This document shows, in pieces, positions 11,032-21,167 of a stretch of DNA of 30,544 nucleotides. Every line of letters begins with the position of its first letter. Positions within the stretch are counted from its first letter, which is position 1. A program made the translations under genes and the position numbers. The DNA is from Diplocarpon mali (Eukaryota; Ascomycota; Leotiomycetes; Helotiales; Drepanopezizaceae): assembly GCA_024741835.1 (NCBI GenBank), contig JAENRP010000039.1, positions 188,522 to 219,065 on the forward strand, in the 5' to 3' direction. Below the pieces are notes generated by a model. The model did not search any database. It saw only the letters and a program-made list of their open reading frames with translations, and had not been told where the DNA came from.

Positions 11032-13942
11032 ATGTCAAGCCAGTTTGAGAAGCATGTCGGCGACGCGTCCCATACGCGCTCTGGTTTACTCACTCCAGCT
11101 TCTGACGATTCTCCTAACCTCACTGCTAGGGCAGCCCTGGGGTCAAAGAAGCGCAAGAGAGATGGCAGTTCTATGGAGGACCTGCTGAGAGATAAGTTCA
11201 TTGTGCGGGTCAGTAATCAATTTCCTAGAATGACATTTTACTAATACCATGCAGCCATACCCATCTACAGGCATTGTCAAGTCGCAGTCCCTTCAACCAC
11301 TAATGCTACTGCCACGATCCAATCTATCCTTGTCCTATCTGGATTTCCTTTCATCTGCAAAAGGGCTAGCAACATCCAGGCTGTACGAAGCCCATATCAA
11401 AATTTTAGAGTTGGAAGAGCGAATGGGAAACAAGCCAACGGTTTTGATTGCAAGGCTGGACGATAATCGAACACTTTATGCAGTCGAAAGGGAAAGCAGA
11501 GGTCTCTACGTAATATGTCAGCTGGGATCATGGGTCAACCTGCACGATCTGAAGGCAGCGGCAGTATTGTCGAAACAAGAATTGCCAGAGCGAGCGGGTC
11601 TCCCAACCTCGACTCAATCACACTCAATCCCTGAATCGAACAAGTACAGCCAGAAAAAACGTCTAGCGATTGAGGCTATCCAATCTATGGTAAAGCGGCC
11701 TGTGACAGGCCCTATAGCAGATTCTCAAGCTGGAAGTGCTGAGCCTGAGCAAGTGGTCGTTGAATTTCCTATACCTAGCCAGGCATCTGACCAGCAGTTT
11801 GATGCCCAGGGAAGAAGCGGCGTCCCCGTGGTGGAATATATTGCTCAACCTACAGCAGCGGAGATATTTGACAATTTTCGGGTCCAATACTTGGAAGCAC
11901 TCTATCTTTCGAAGGCAAGTATCCCAGTAATGTCCTGGGCATCATATACTGACTTAGCCAGGCTTCGCTGGCATACTTCGCAAAGGGTCCACTTTCACGG
12001 GCTCGGGCAGCATTTCATCTTGATTACGATTCCACTCTGGACCTCAAAGATCACATTTCTTTCCTGGAAAGTCTTGTTATATCAAGTACAGTACTTGACA
12101 AGAAGTATCGCGACGGAATTCCAAACTGCGTTTCCTTACTTGATATTCATGATCACAGTGCAGATGATGCTGCTCAAGCAGCTGGCAAGACCAAGAACAA
12201 GAGGGTAAGCAAGAAAATGAAGCCCGGAAGGAATGGACTTTATCCTACAGAGGAGCCACTCATCCGAAAATGGTGGGTAACCCATGACGAAGATGCCGAA
12301 ATGGGAGCGCCTGGTTCTTCTCGAGAAGAACTTACAAAGAATCGGATTTCCCAACTCCGGATTCGGGAAACTCAACTTCAAATGATCATCATCCTCGAGA
12401 TTCTTGCGCTTCAGCCTCTAGCAACAGCAACGGAGGATGTTGGAGGAAGTTTGCCCTCTGGGTTACCAACGACTGAGGTGGTAGGAACAAAAGAGAAGCC
12501 AGCCAGGTCCAAGAAGCCCGACCGTCTGTCAATACTCATCGATGTTCACATTGATAGGCTTTGCATCTGGCAATCTATCGCTCTCGAGTCAGGCAATGCA
12601 CCCACTGGCGATTCTAAGAAGTCCCTGGAAAACCTGGATGGTTCGATCAGCCAGATTAGGCATACAGATAATTTTCTCAAGGACTTTTGTATCGAAGTGA
12701 TTGCACCCTTGTAAGTTTCTTGATCTAATCTACCTGAAATTATCTAAGTTCTACAGTTTTCAATCACGCCTTCCAGATCACTGTGCCGCAATTAACCGAA
12801 AGCTCGGAGGTCCTATTGTGGTGTCGCCTCCGAAACCAAAACCTCACAAGACATCGAATCTCCATGGTACTTTGTCGCGGCCTGGTGCTGCTACTAAACG
12901 ACCAGTTCCCGCAAAGCCTCATCAAAGTCTGAAGAGCGTATTGATAGACGATCGGGAAAGGCGAAGTATGTCTCGAGGACCTAACAAGAAGATTTCCCTG
13001 ATGAAGTCTGCTACGATGCCGGTAATTCCAGGAATGAAGAGAGAAGCCAGCGAAGCGTCATCAATCTGGAGCATACCGATGGCGGAATCGCATTCTTCAA
13101 GGGCCGTCAGAGGTGGCGTCTTGAATTCAAGACAATTTTCTCGACGTGAGGTAGACCTCAGTAGTATGTTGCCCGAGAAAAAATCAAGAGCAAAAATTCA
13201 GGCCTCAATAAATGCCGAGCTCCAGGAGGCGATTTCGGCCCTGAAGAAGCCAAACCGTGAGCTTGCCGGCAAGAAATTTGCTGAAGCTGTCGAGAACAGA
13301 TCGCTGTTTGCGAGTTCTCGAAAAACCAAGAAGCCTACTAGGAATCTCTTGCAAGGGGTTCAAATATCTGCAACACCGAAAATAAACCGGCAAAAGAACA
13401 TGTTTGCTGACTCACAGCTATCAAGCCTGGAACGTATGGTAGGAGAGACATCTATGATATCCGTGTCAAGCGTACCTAGAATCCCACAATCAGCTTCTCG
13501 CTCATGTCATGATGGATCGCAAAGCAATTCTTTGTTATCGAGTGTACAGGCAACACCAACACGAAAATCTGGGCCCGTTTTTTTACAGCGGTCAATGACG
13601 AACGAAGTGGACTATAGTGGACTGCCATCATCGCCATTACATACCCGTCGGTCTAGCGCTCAACTCTTCACAGCTGCTCCTGATTCTACGGTCAAGAAGA
13701 CTGCTAAATCCTTGTTGTATGAGCTTGGGGATGCGCCAATCAGTAGTAGGCCATCATGTAGCCTCGAGCACAGCCACCCTGTTTTGGCGAGCTGTAGGAG
13801 TGATAAGGAGAATAATGAGTCCGCGAAGAAACCTATGATGAATCGCGAACAAGAGCAGAATGTTCTGAAGTTGGTTGAGAATGATTCAATATACAAGGCT
13901 TTGGGATGGGATGGTAATGACAACATTGATGACCCTTCATGA
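11032..13942 (+). CDS. sld3: DNA replication initiation factor Sld3
   Basis: Sld3 recruits Cdc45 to the loaded MCM helicase and, once phosphorylated by S-phase CDK, binds Dpb11 to start replication in the nucleus. There are four exons: 11032-11208, 11255-11914, 11962-12710 and 12757-13942, giving 923 residues. Introns 1 and 3 are GT-AG (46 bp each). Intron 2 (47 bp, 11915-11961) uses a GC donor, AAG|GCAAGT. Family hallmarks are visible: an N-terminal basic stretch KKRKR (39-43), then QPLMLLPRSNLSLSYLD just after the first junction, YLEALYLSK joined across the GC-AG intron to ASLAYFAKGPLSRARAAF, and SRLPDHCAAINRKLGGP across the last junction. The C-terminal third is basic and Ser/Thr-rich, as expected of the regulatory tail. 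It contains a full CDK consensus at TPTR (about Thr795). The start ATG gives MSSQFEKHVG. apq12 follows 405 bp downstream on the same strand. Confidence 0.88.
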
Positions 13943-14347
13943 ATTATTCGAAGGCGTTTCGGGACGGATTTGGGATGGCATTATTGCAAGGCTCCTTTGG
14001 ATGGATGGGTGTATAGTATAGTGCCGGTGCTTGGGGTTGTCGTGGGCGTATTGATCAGCATGTCTAGCCATGATATGAAAGGTAGAATCAGAGAACGGGT
14101 TTTGCAATCTTCGATAGACAAGTTGAAACAAAGGCGCACGTGCAAATGACGCCAAGAGAATCAGGCCAGTAGCTTCTTTGGGAGAATGATCCAGGTCCAG
14201 ACTTCCGTCTACAGAAAACCTTTGAAAATCACCACTCCTGTCCTTGGCATCGCATTTTCGAAAGCTAGTGCTAAAATCGCCGAGGTTCAACAACTGTACT
14301 CCAGCTACTAACCTTGCTATTTCCCACTCGAATTCTTCATCGTCACA
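13943..14347. other. Intergenic region, sld3 to apq12
   Basis: These 405 bp hold the sld3 terminator region and the apq12 promoter. A minus-strand open frame of 145 codons overlaps it (13937-14374) but has no recognisable domain, and its ends overlap both genes. I see no supported feature. Confidence 0.5.
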
Positions 14348-14908
14348 ATGGATATAATGCAAGGTAATTACCACTTGCTTTCAACGTCTTGAACGGATCA
14401 GTCAAACTTACGCATCTCTCTAGACTACGCGATCCATGCGATACAAGCCCTTCATACTGCAGAACCCTACACGCGCCCTGTCCGCTCATACATCTCAACC
14501 ATCCGCGCACAAAGCGCACCGATCCTGCTTCCCTACCTCAACAAAGCCGCCTCCCTCGCGCAAGAATCTCCTGCGATCCTGTCGCTCGGCGTGCTGCTCC
14601 TGCTTCTCGTCCTCATAATGCAGATCCTCGCGTTCGTGCGGCGCGTCATGCTGTTCTGGGTGCGGCTGGCGATGCGCCTTGTGTTCTGGGCGTGTGTGGT
14701 TCTGCTGGTCAGTGTCGTCTGGCAAAGGGGCGTGGGCAGGACTGTGACGGATGCTGCGAGTTGGACAGAGGAGCTGAGGGGGGTGTGGTGGAGGGAGTAT
14801 CGGCGCTGGGAGGGATATCAGACTCAAGGACCCGTTGGGCAGGGGCAGGGACGGGGCGCGAATACAGGTTTTGGGGGAAGGACAAACGCTGGGTCTAAAT
14901 GGAGGTAG
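14348..14908 (+). CDS. apq12: Nuclear pore assembly/biogenesis membrane protein Apq12
   Basis: Apq12-family proteins are small membrane proteins of the nuclear envelope and ER. They influence membrane fluidity, nuclear pore complex assembly and mRNA export. There are two exons: a 16-nt first coding exon (14348-14363, MDIMQ plus one base) and 14424-14908. They are joined across a 60-bp GT-AG intron with a CTCTCTAG acceptor. The product is 166 residues. An amphipathic N-terminal region (about 5-52) is followed by two strongly hydrophobic segments at about 56-77 and 82-105, separated by a short basic turn containing VRR. A hydrophilic, Gly/Gln-rich tail ends in SKWR. This layout is that of the family. 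The tiny first exon makes the start easy to miss, but it has a good start context (CACAATGG). The gene converges on gpn3, with 234 bp between the stop codons. Confidence 0.82.
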
Positions 14909-15142
14909 TGCTACGAAACTTGGGAGAAACAAACATGAATAAGGGATCAGGTTATGGTTTCGGTGTTACAGGTATAGAGTTGGGGCTGCGTATCATCTAG
15001 GGTCACGGTGTTGGATTTGCTAGGTAAAAATGAGTGGGCGTGAAGGAAATGGATATCATACTGAATAACGCCTACGCTATGCATTCCGGTGTTGCCATAC
15101 CTCTTTCCAAACGCCAAAATGCGGAAACTGGTGGAGTCGCCC

Positions 15143-16081
15143 TCAATCTTCGTCGCCATATTCCATGTCGATTTCATCATTTGGCTCTTTCGGTTCTTGC
15201 GCCTCGTGGAACTGGATCGCGTCGTCGATATAGCTCAGGATCCCATTGACACTTTCTTCATCTTGCACATCCAGCCTCAAATACGACACCATGCTGAAGC
15301 TATCAATCAGACCAGCCACCGCCTTGTTCAGCCTCTTGAAGCTGTTGCCCCTCATCACCGTGAGCGGGTCCGCCGAGGCTCCTTCACCGATATCGCTTTC
15401 TCCCTCTGCCAGGTCGTCGTCCAAGAGCGTCGTATCTGGATTCAGAAAGCGCTTCAACTCCCTATTGGCAACTTGTCCCTTGACCAAATCCATCTTCGAC
15501 AGAATATTGACGTGCGGTACCTCCAGCATAATCATAGCACTCATAGCACTCAACGTCCCAGCAAAGAACTTTGCGCGATCTACTACGAAGGTAGCCTCCA
15601 GCAAATACGCGGCGCACAGATTGATATCCAACGCGCCTGTCCTAGTCAGATGTCTAACCAGCGCAGGCAGAATCGGAATGTGCGTATAGAGTTCGATCTG
15701 GCCGGGCATATCAATGATAATTAGGTACTCTTCGGTCAACGGATCCAAAGCCTCGCTCAGGAAATCTAGATTCTCCATGAGAAACTCGAAACAGTATATC
15801 AGGCCCCCATTCGGCCCAAGCCCCATTTCCTCCATGACATCCTCTAGTGAAATCAAATCCTTGATGTCAAGGTCCGGCTCGTGCGTAAATTCCTCGGCAG
15901 CTGGGTCTAGATTCACGTAGAAGCAGGAACGGCGGTTGTTTCGGAGGTGTGTGATGAGGGCGGAGCAGAAGGTGCTCTAGGGTAATTTTTCTTAGCTGCT
16001 GACTGGCAATCATGGAGAAATGGGGGTAAATACCTTGCCGGCTCCGGCTGGACCCATGATCAGAACCCCGAACTTGCTCAT
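15143..16081 (-). CDS. gpn3: GPN-loop GTPase 3 (RNA polymerase II assembly)
   Basis: Gpn3 is a cytoplasmic GTPase that works with Gpn1 in assembly and nuclear import of RNA polymerase II. There are two exons: 16081-16034 and 15976-15143. The 57-bp intron (GTATTT donor, GCTAAG branch site, CCCTAG acceptor) interrupts the P-loop exactly after its Lys: GPAGAGK|ST (residues 10-18). The product is 293 residues, the usual size. Further motifs are VNLDPAAE (about 37-44), the diagnostic Gly-Pro-Asn loop in MGLGPNGG (GPN at about 70-72), the G3 motif DMPGQIE (about 105-111) and the G4-like SKMDL (about 176-180). The tail is acidic (ends EYGDED). The frame stays open upstream of the chosen ATG to about 16375. 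MSKFGVLIMGP is the conserved family start, so the upstream part is taken as 5' leader. Confidence 0.92.
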
Positions 16082-16709
16082 GCTGTTGATATTTAGAGCT
16101 TGCAGGGCGGATGGCGGGGTAGAATTCGAGGATGCAAGCTTCAGTCCTTTTGCTTTGGGTGGAGAAACTGAGAAAGGCTGCATAAAAGATGCCTCGATAC
16201 CAAGGCTTGTTTCAAGCGGGAACCCCCACCAAACAATAAATGCCTCACACAGCCCGAGGGGCTTTGAAGAGGAATTGGCCGTTGGAAAATTCCGTACATC
16301 TGGAAATACTCCGTCATATAAATAATACCTTACTGTGAAAATGTAGAGCGCAGTGGCATGCGGCAGCTGTATCATCTACCTACCTCTTGAGACTGGAAGA
16401 CATGATTGAGCCAGGTCTTCCTGTCCTCATCCTGTCCTGTGCCCCTCAATACCCTTTTGTTCTCAAAAGCGGTGAAAGCACCCTCCCCCCAATGGTGCAA
16501 TCTCAAAGCGTGATGGAGCTTTCGAAAAGGGCCTAGTGTCAGATTTTCACAGTTTTGCGAATCTAAACAACGAGCGCAGTTCCAAGCCGTTCTCGAGCTC
16601 AGCGTTCTTCGTTGCCATCCCCATTGCACACTATACCCATATACAAACCCTCCACTCCCTCCAGTCCTCCATTATCAATAGCGCTCTCTCCTTCCCTCTA
16701 ATGATAAAC
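16082..16709. promoter_or_regulatory. Divergent promoter interval, gpn3 / SAM synthetase
   Basis: About 630 bp separate the start codons of two divergently transcribed genes. A TATA-like ATATAAATAAT lies at about 16316-16326. Another AT-rich element, CTATACCCATATACAA, lies at about 16631-16646, followed by a pyrimidine-rich tract (about 16650-16700) directly before the SAM synthetase start. Such CT-rich leaders are typical of strongly expressed genes in filamentous fungi. Transcription starts are not visible in the sequence. Confidence 0.4.
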
Positions 16710-17994
16710 ATGAGCTCCGCCAACGGTGTCAAGGCCCATCACAACCAGGGAAACTTCCTGTTCACCGTAAGACTGGCATCTGCCTCTTCATGACTTTGTA
16801 CTGACGGGAATATCAGTCGGAATCCGTAGGAGAGGGCCACCCAGACAAGATCGCTGATCAAGTCTCCGACGCAATTCTCGATGCCTGCCTCGCTGTTGAC
16901 CCGCTCTCCAAGGTTGCTTGTGAGACTGCCACCAAGACCGGCATGATCATGGTCTTCGGCGAGATCACCACCAAGGCCCATCTCGACTACCAAAAGGTCA
17001 TCCGTGGTGCCATCAAGGACATCGGTTACGATGATTCGGCGAAGGGCTTCGACTACAAGACTTGCAACATCTTGGTTGCCATTGAGGAGCAATCTCCCGA
17101 CATTGCACAAGGTCTTCACTACGAGAAGGCTCTCGAGCAACTGGGTGCTGGTGACCAGGGTATCATGTTTGGATATGCCACCGATGAGACGCCAGAACTG
17201 TTCCCATTGACTCTTCAATTGGCACACAAGCTCAATGCTGCCATGTCTGCTGCTCGCAGAGACGGAAGCTTGCCATGGCTCCGACCTGACACCAAGACCC
17301 AAGTAACTGTTGAGTACAAGCACGATAATGGAGCCGTTGTCCCAGTTAGAGTAGACACTGTTGTTGTATCTGCTCAGCATAGCGAAGATATTACCACTGA
17401 GGAGCTCCGCAAGGAGATCAAAGAGAAGATCATCAACAAAGTTATCCCTGCCCAGTACTTGGATGACAAGACCATCTATCACGTAGGCTTTTTTATGCAA
17501 AAACTGCGTATTTCCTAGACACTAATTAGTTCTAGATCCAACCCTCCGGACTCTTCATCATTGGAGGACCGCAAGGAGATGCTGGCCTCACTGGCCGAAA
17601 GATCATTGTTGACACATACGGCGGCTGGGGAGCTCACGGCGGTGGTGCTTTCTCCGGAAAGGACTTTTCCAAGGTCGACAGATCCGCTGCCTACCTTGCC
17701 CGCTGGATTGCCAAGTCATTGGTTAACGCCAAGCTCGCCCGTCGTGCGCTCGTCCAACTCTCGTACGCCATTGGTGTTGCGGAGCCACTCTCCATCTACG
17801 TTGACAGTTACGGTACCTCGGACAAGTCCTCGGCTGAGCTTGTGGAGATCATCAACAAGAATTTTGACCTCCGACCAGGCGTCATCGTCAAGGAGCTCGA
17901 CTTGGCTCGCCCAATCTACTTCCAGACTGCCAAAAACGGTCACTTTACCAACCAGAGCTTCAGCTGGGAGAAGCCAAAGACCCTTAATCTCTGA
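16710..17994 (+). CDS. sam1: S-adenosylmethionine synthetase (methionine adenosyltransferase)
   Basis: The enzyme makes S-adenosylmethionine from methionine and ATP in the cytosol, the methyl donor for methylation and polyamine synthesis. There are three exons: 16710-16766, 16817-17482 and 17536-17994, separated by GT-AG introns of 50 and 53 bp with TACTGAC and ACTAAT branch sites. The product is 393 residues, the standard length. Signatures are intact: SVGEGHPDK (22-30, ATP and methionine binding), GAGDQG (129-134) and GGGAFSGKD (276-284, P-loop-like phosphate binding). Junctions join FLFT|SESVGEG and TIYH|IQPSGLF. The start at 16710 has A at -3. An in-frame ATG nine bases upstream (16701) would add MIN, and the frame remains open to an ATG at 16536. 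The symbol follows yeast SAM1. The filamentous-fungal name may differ (for example eth-1). Confidence 0.95.
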
Positions 17995-19046
17995 ATTCCT
18001 TCCTTGCACATTGCCATGAATACGGTGGGATGACTCAACGTCTTCCGCCGGGGCAGATATGTTTTCCTACAGATATCTCACGGCGAAATGATTTCACGAA
18101 AAAGGGAATGGTCTCAACGACCTTGGTTACTGGTGGAGTTCTGTCTTGAATTTTCAAGCATAGGCATATTTATGTGCAGCCGCGTTGTGCCTTCAACTTT
18201 CGGTTCCAGCGAGGTGTTTTCTTTCGATTTTGTTGTTCGAAGCTTTCTCTTCTTGATTTGGTGGGACGGCACAGTATAGAAGATCGATGTCTTTCAACAT
18301 AGACCGTAGCGAAAGCAGGTGGGCATCAAGGCTTCTCAAGGGTAGCCTGGATCCTGATTTGAAAAGTTGCACTGCATCATAGAGAGCAGGCATATAGCAC
18401 TTTCCGGCGTTAGGGAGAACTTCAACATGTTTCTTCTGGCCGAATACGGTCCCGGATACAGTGCCTCGTTGGACAGCGAGGGCTATCCGTATATTATACC
18501 CTAATATGTGCCGCTCTCCTCAGCTACGTGCTAGATGAAGAAAAAAATCATACGGGAATTGATTATGCGTTCACATTCGAGAATAGTTTAGACTTGATCT
18601 ATGCATGAGCTCTCAATGATGCCGTATATTATTTTGCTATAAATGCTACTTGCACCGACCCTTCACTCTTGATAAGCGACATATACGCATCCGCAACGCG
18701 ATATGGCACATAAGGGTGGAAGGGCCATGTAGTTGATTATAGAGGTCATTCGATCCTCAAGCTTGGCACTTACGTATAATCACCTGTCTTGCTGCATATT
18801 AGTTGATTTCTTTTTGGGAGCCAGAGGGATTCTGCGTCACTTTCATGTAGAATTCGCCTTCTTATCCCGTTCATTCAAAGAGGATCAGATACCATACAAA
18901 GCCTTAACATTACAAGTTCTTGAGCCTTTGGAACCCAGATGTTTAAGTAAAAGGCCGGATAGGTACGCGTCAGGCCCTCAAGGATAGGATCGAGCCGGCT
19001 CTACAATCGTCCTGCTTCACTTTCACCGACACCACTTTCCGCCACA
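17995..19046. other. Intergenic region downstream of SAM synthetase
   Basis: About 1.05 kb hold the SAM synthetase terminator region and the 5' flank of the 290-residue hypothetical gene. The middle is AT-rich (about 18480-18900). A TATA-like CTATAAATG lies at about 18638-18646, which is too far from the next ATG to assign. No other feature was recognised. Confidence 0.5.
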
Positions 19047-19919
19047 ATGACAGAGGTAGAGATATATAACGGCTTCTCGATCCCAGGCCACCTCGTCTTC
19101 CGAAAGATGGCTCTCGCGGAAGCATTCCCCGCCGGCGAGCCCCAATATCACGAACTCAACGCCGAATCCGCAATCCTCAAATTCCTCGCCGTATACCCCA
19201 TGATCCCAGTACAAACCAACCAGCAACCTTCAGCCCAAAAGAATTCCGGGTGTAGGTCCGGCACCATCGTTCTCCCCTTGTGGCTCCAAACCTCAGACCT
19301 TCACCCCGATAGCGAACATTGGGGCGTCTTCACAGAGTTGGTGGAGAGTCTCAGGCCGTATTTGTTCGCTGCAGAGATCTTCTTCAAGAAGTTCTTCGAG
19401 GATGAGTATGGAGGTGCAATCCGGTACTACGAAGAGCTTCAGGAGAGGGCCGGGCCGGGCCGAGGATTTGTTGCGCAGGATGGGTACAGAAGCTGTTTCT
19501 CGTCGCTGCGGTTGTCGAGCAATCTTGCGCGTGATCCCCGGGTTCTGACGACTGGGTTTGGGCGCAGGGCGGAGTGGGTTGTGGTCACTGTGTTTGGGAG
19601 CTTTGTGGATGGGGAGGCGAAGCTGCAGATGGTTGGCATCGAGGAGGCTACTGGAGAGAAGACTCCAGAGGGGTCTGGGGAAAGAGGTGTGGAGGGCAAG
19701 AAAGCATTCGTCGGGAAAGTTGGAGAGCCGCAGGAGCGCGAGGAGAGCATCGGGCAACGCATCAAGCAGCGCTCGCAGCGAAAAGCCAGGACTGAAGTTG
19801 ACCTCGCTCCGACGGACATGCTGACCGTGAGGATAGGGCATAAGCTGGGGAACCATGAGTTTTATGGGGAGAGGATCCAGCTGGAACTGTTCATTGCGAG
19901 GGTTGGGTCCCTGGGCTGA
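19047..19919 (+). CDS. Uncharacterised protein, 290 residues
   Basis: I do not recognise this protein. It is a single open frame of 290 codons with a good start context (CCACAATGA, A at -3) and fairly even composition, unlike the repeat-driven frames elsewhere. Residues 1-190 look globular, with alternating hydrophobic segments such as AILKFLAVYPMIPV and EWVVVTVFGSFVDG and an aromatic stretch EIFFKKFFEDEYGG. Residues about 200-255 are highly charged and Lys/Glu/Arg-rich, suggesting a disordered linker. The last 35 residues again look folded (TVRIGHKLGNHEFYGERI). There is no signal peptide or transmembrane segment. It lies over 1 kb from SAM synthetase and converges on the gene at 20050-20729, with 130 bp between stops. 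An antisense frame of 274 codons overlaps it but has a Ser/Pro-rich shadow-type composition. Confidence 0.6.
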   Translation: MTEVEIYNGFSIPGHLVFRKMALAEAFPAGEPQYHELNAESAILKFLAVYPMIPVQTNQQPSAQKNSGCRSGTIVLPLWLQTSDLHPDSEHWGVFTELVESLRPYLFAAEIFFKKFFEDEYGGAIRYYEELQERAGPGRGFVAQDGYRSCFSSLRLSSNLARDPRVLTTGFGRRAEWVVVTVFGSFVDGEAKLQMVGIEEATGEKTPEGSGERGVEGKKAFVGKVGEPQEREESIGQRIKQRSQRKARTEVDLAPTDMLTVRIGHKLGNHEFYGERIQLELFIARVGSLG

Positions 19920-20049
19920 GGTCTTCGGCTTCACTCGATACGGGGGGCTGGCAGAGGGCATATGGTGGATTATTCCCCAGTTGCCACGAGAACGACGGGC
20001 TGCTTCTTCGGTCAACGTGGTGCACGCCTGGTATGTATAGTCCATCCAT

Positions 20050-20729
20050 CTACTTTGACTCCAAGCTTTCGACGCCATCTTCCCCTTTGAACATCCGATC
20101 AACCGTCTCAGCTTCATTACTCGCGATCCAGAATACCCTGCCCGCAGCTTTCTGCTCTTTGCGGTCGCTCTTCAACACTTTCTTCTGCTCCTCGCCCAAC
20201 TTCTTGACAACCTCTTCCTCGCCCTCTCTCCTCTTTCTATTGATTTCCCGCTCGATCTCCTCCCTCTCTTGCGGATCCACCCCCTCTTCCGGTCCAGTCT
20301 CCTCTCCAACCTCGCAACCTCCCTCTTCATCCTCCGCCCCCCCTCCCGGCGCCGTCGCCTGGAAACAAACACCAAAGACACCTCAAGATAATGTGCACAA
20401 TCCTGGCGTATGTCTGCCACAGGAGCCGCGGATGAGGGAGGCGGATGTTTCTTGGGTGGTGTTACTCGTGCAGTGTCCTTGAGCAGTGTCCTTGTGCTAT
20501 CAGAGTGTGAAAGAGGGGAGGGGGGACGACGTCCGGGGAATGACGCCTGGCTTGAGGGACGGCGCGTCTGGGAGGCGGGGTGCTGGCAAGATGCCGTGCC
20601 CGCGAGGCGGCTGCGTGGTTCTCCGACGGCGAGGTGTGCGGGTGGAGGAGGAGGCCGCCGGCTCTCCTTTGCGGGCGGACGGCGCTGAGTGTGCTGCTGC
20701 TGCTTCACAGCTGCCACTGTCCGTGGCAT
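20050..20729 (-). CDS. Putative uncharacterised charged protein, two exons
   Basis: I do not recognise this protein. The model has two exons, 20729-20466 and 20358-20050, around a 107-bp intron (20359-20465) with donor GTAACA and a pyrimidine-rich acceptor TTTGTTTCCAG. Both exon lengths are multiples of three, so the frame is kept. The product is 190 residues. The N-terminal half is Pro/Arg/Ser-rich and probably disordered. After the junction come an acidic stretch (GAEDEEGG) and a long charged helix (about 125-165) beginning DPQEREEIEREINRKRRE. The end, GRVFWIASNEAETVDRMFKG then EDGVESLESK, looks conserved-like. The C-terminal exon is the more credible part. The N-terminal exon and the exact intron are inferred only from splice signals. 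A 13-bp tandem duplication at 20470-20494 lies inside exon 1. The start codon lies immediately next to a retroelement remnant. Confidence 0.4.
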
Positions 20730-20741
20730 GATTCCGACTCC

Positions 20742-21167
20742 TCACACGCCCGTCGCCGATATTTGTCTCTCGGGGGTTTCGCTCGGCAATTTGGAGAGGT
20801 AAACAACGCCTTTGCGACTGCAGCTCGCTTCTTGATATACATACACACACATACACACGTACACACGTACACCCATGTATACATATACTGTTGGTACGCA
20901 GACTACTCCCATGACGCTCGCTCCCCTTATTCCTAGGACCATCCTGTAAATGCACATCACATCGTAGTTGGTTCTGATCGCCTCTACTAGTTCAGTGAAG
21001 CTGAAGTTCTTGTTCTGGAGGGACCGGTAATAGTACGTCGAGGCGGAGTCGCGGAGCATAGGCGGGAAGGCTCGGTGCCATGTACCCTGACCTACGGAAG
21101 CTCTTTGATATAGATCTGTAAAAATATGCAACTTCTGGTCCAGGTGATCGCTACCGCCTGAGTACTA
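20742..21167 (-). pseudogene. Decayed retrotransposon gag core
   Basis: The minus-strand translation resembles the gag (retrotransposon capsid) domain of fungal LTR elements. It contains YSGGSDHLDQKLHIFTDLYQ, then GTWHRAFPPMLRDSASTYYY and FSFTELVEAIRTNYD, matching the family pattern of a YSG-x-D start, a WhRaFp-ML-d-A--YYY core and an F--L---IRt-F end. A TAG stop at 21165-21167 lies directly before YSGGSD in the same frame, where a gag polyprotein would continue upstream. After about 20930 the similarity ends and the frame runs into (ACAC)-rich repeat, with no zinc knuckle, protease, integrase or reverse transcriptase. It is therefore a truncated, broken copy. Whether the parent was copia- or gypsy-type cannot be told by eye. 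Confidence 0.6.

Noticed and set aside
13937..14374. 145-codon minus-strand frame between sld3 and apq12
   Set aside because: It overlaps the ends of both well-supported genes on the other strand and has no domain or splice evidence.
16010..16375. Upstream extension of gpn3 (about 98 codons before the chosen ATG)
   Set aside because: The frame is open, but the conserved family start MSKFGVLIMGP is at 16081 and the extension lacks family features. It is likely 5' leader or promoter.
19293..20117. 274-codon minus-strand frame opposite the 290-residue gene
   Set aside because: It is Ser/Pro/Arg-rich with no features, and it covers the sense gene and the 3' end of the neighbour. It behaves as an antisense shadow.
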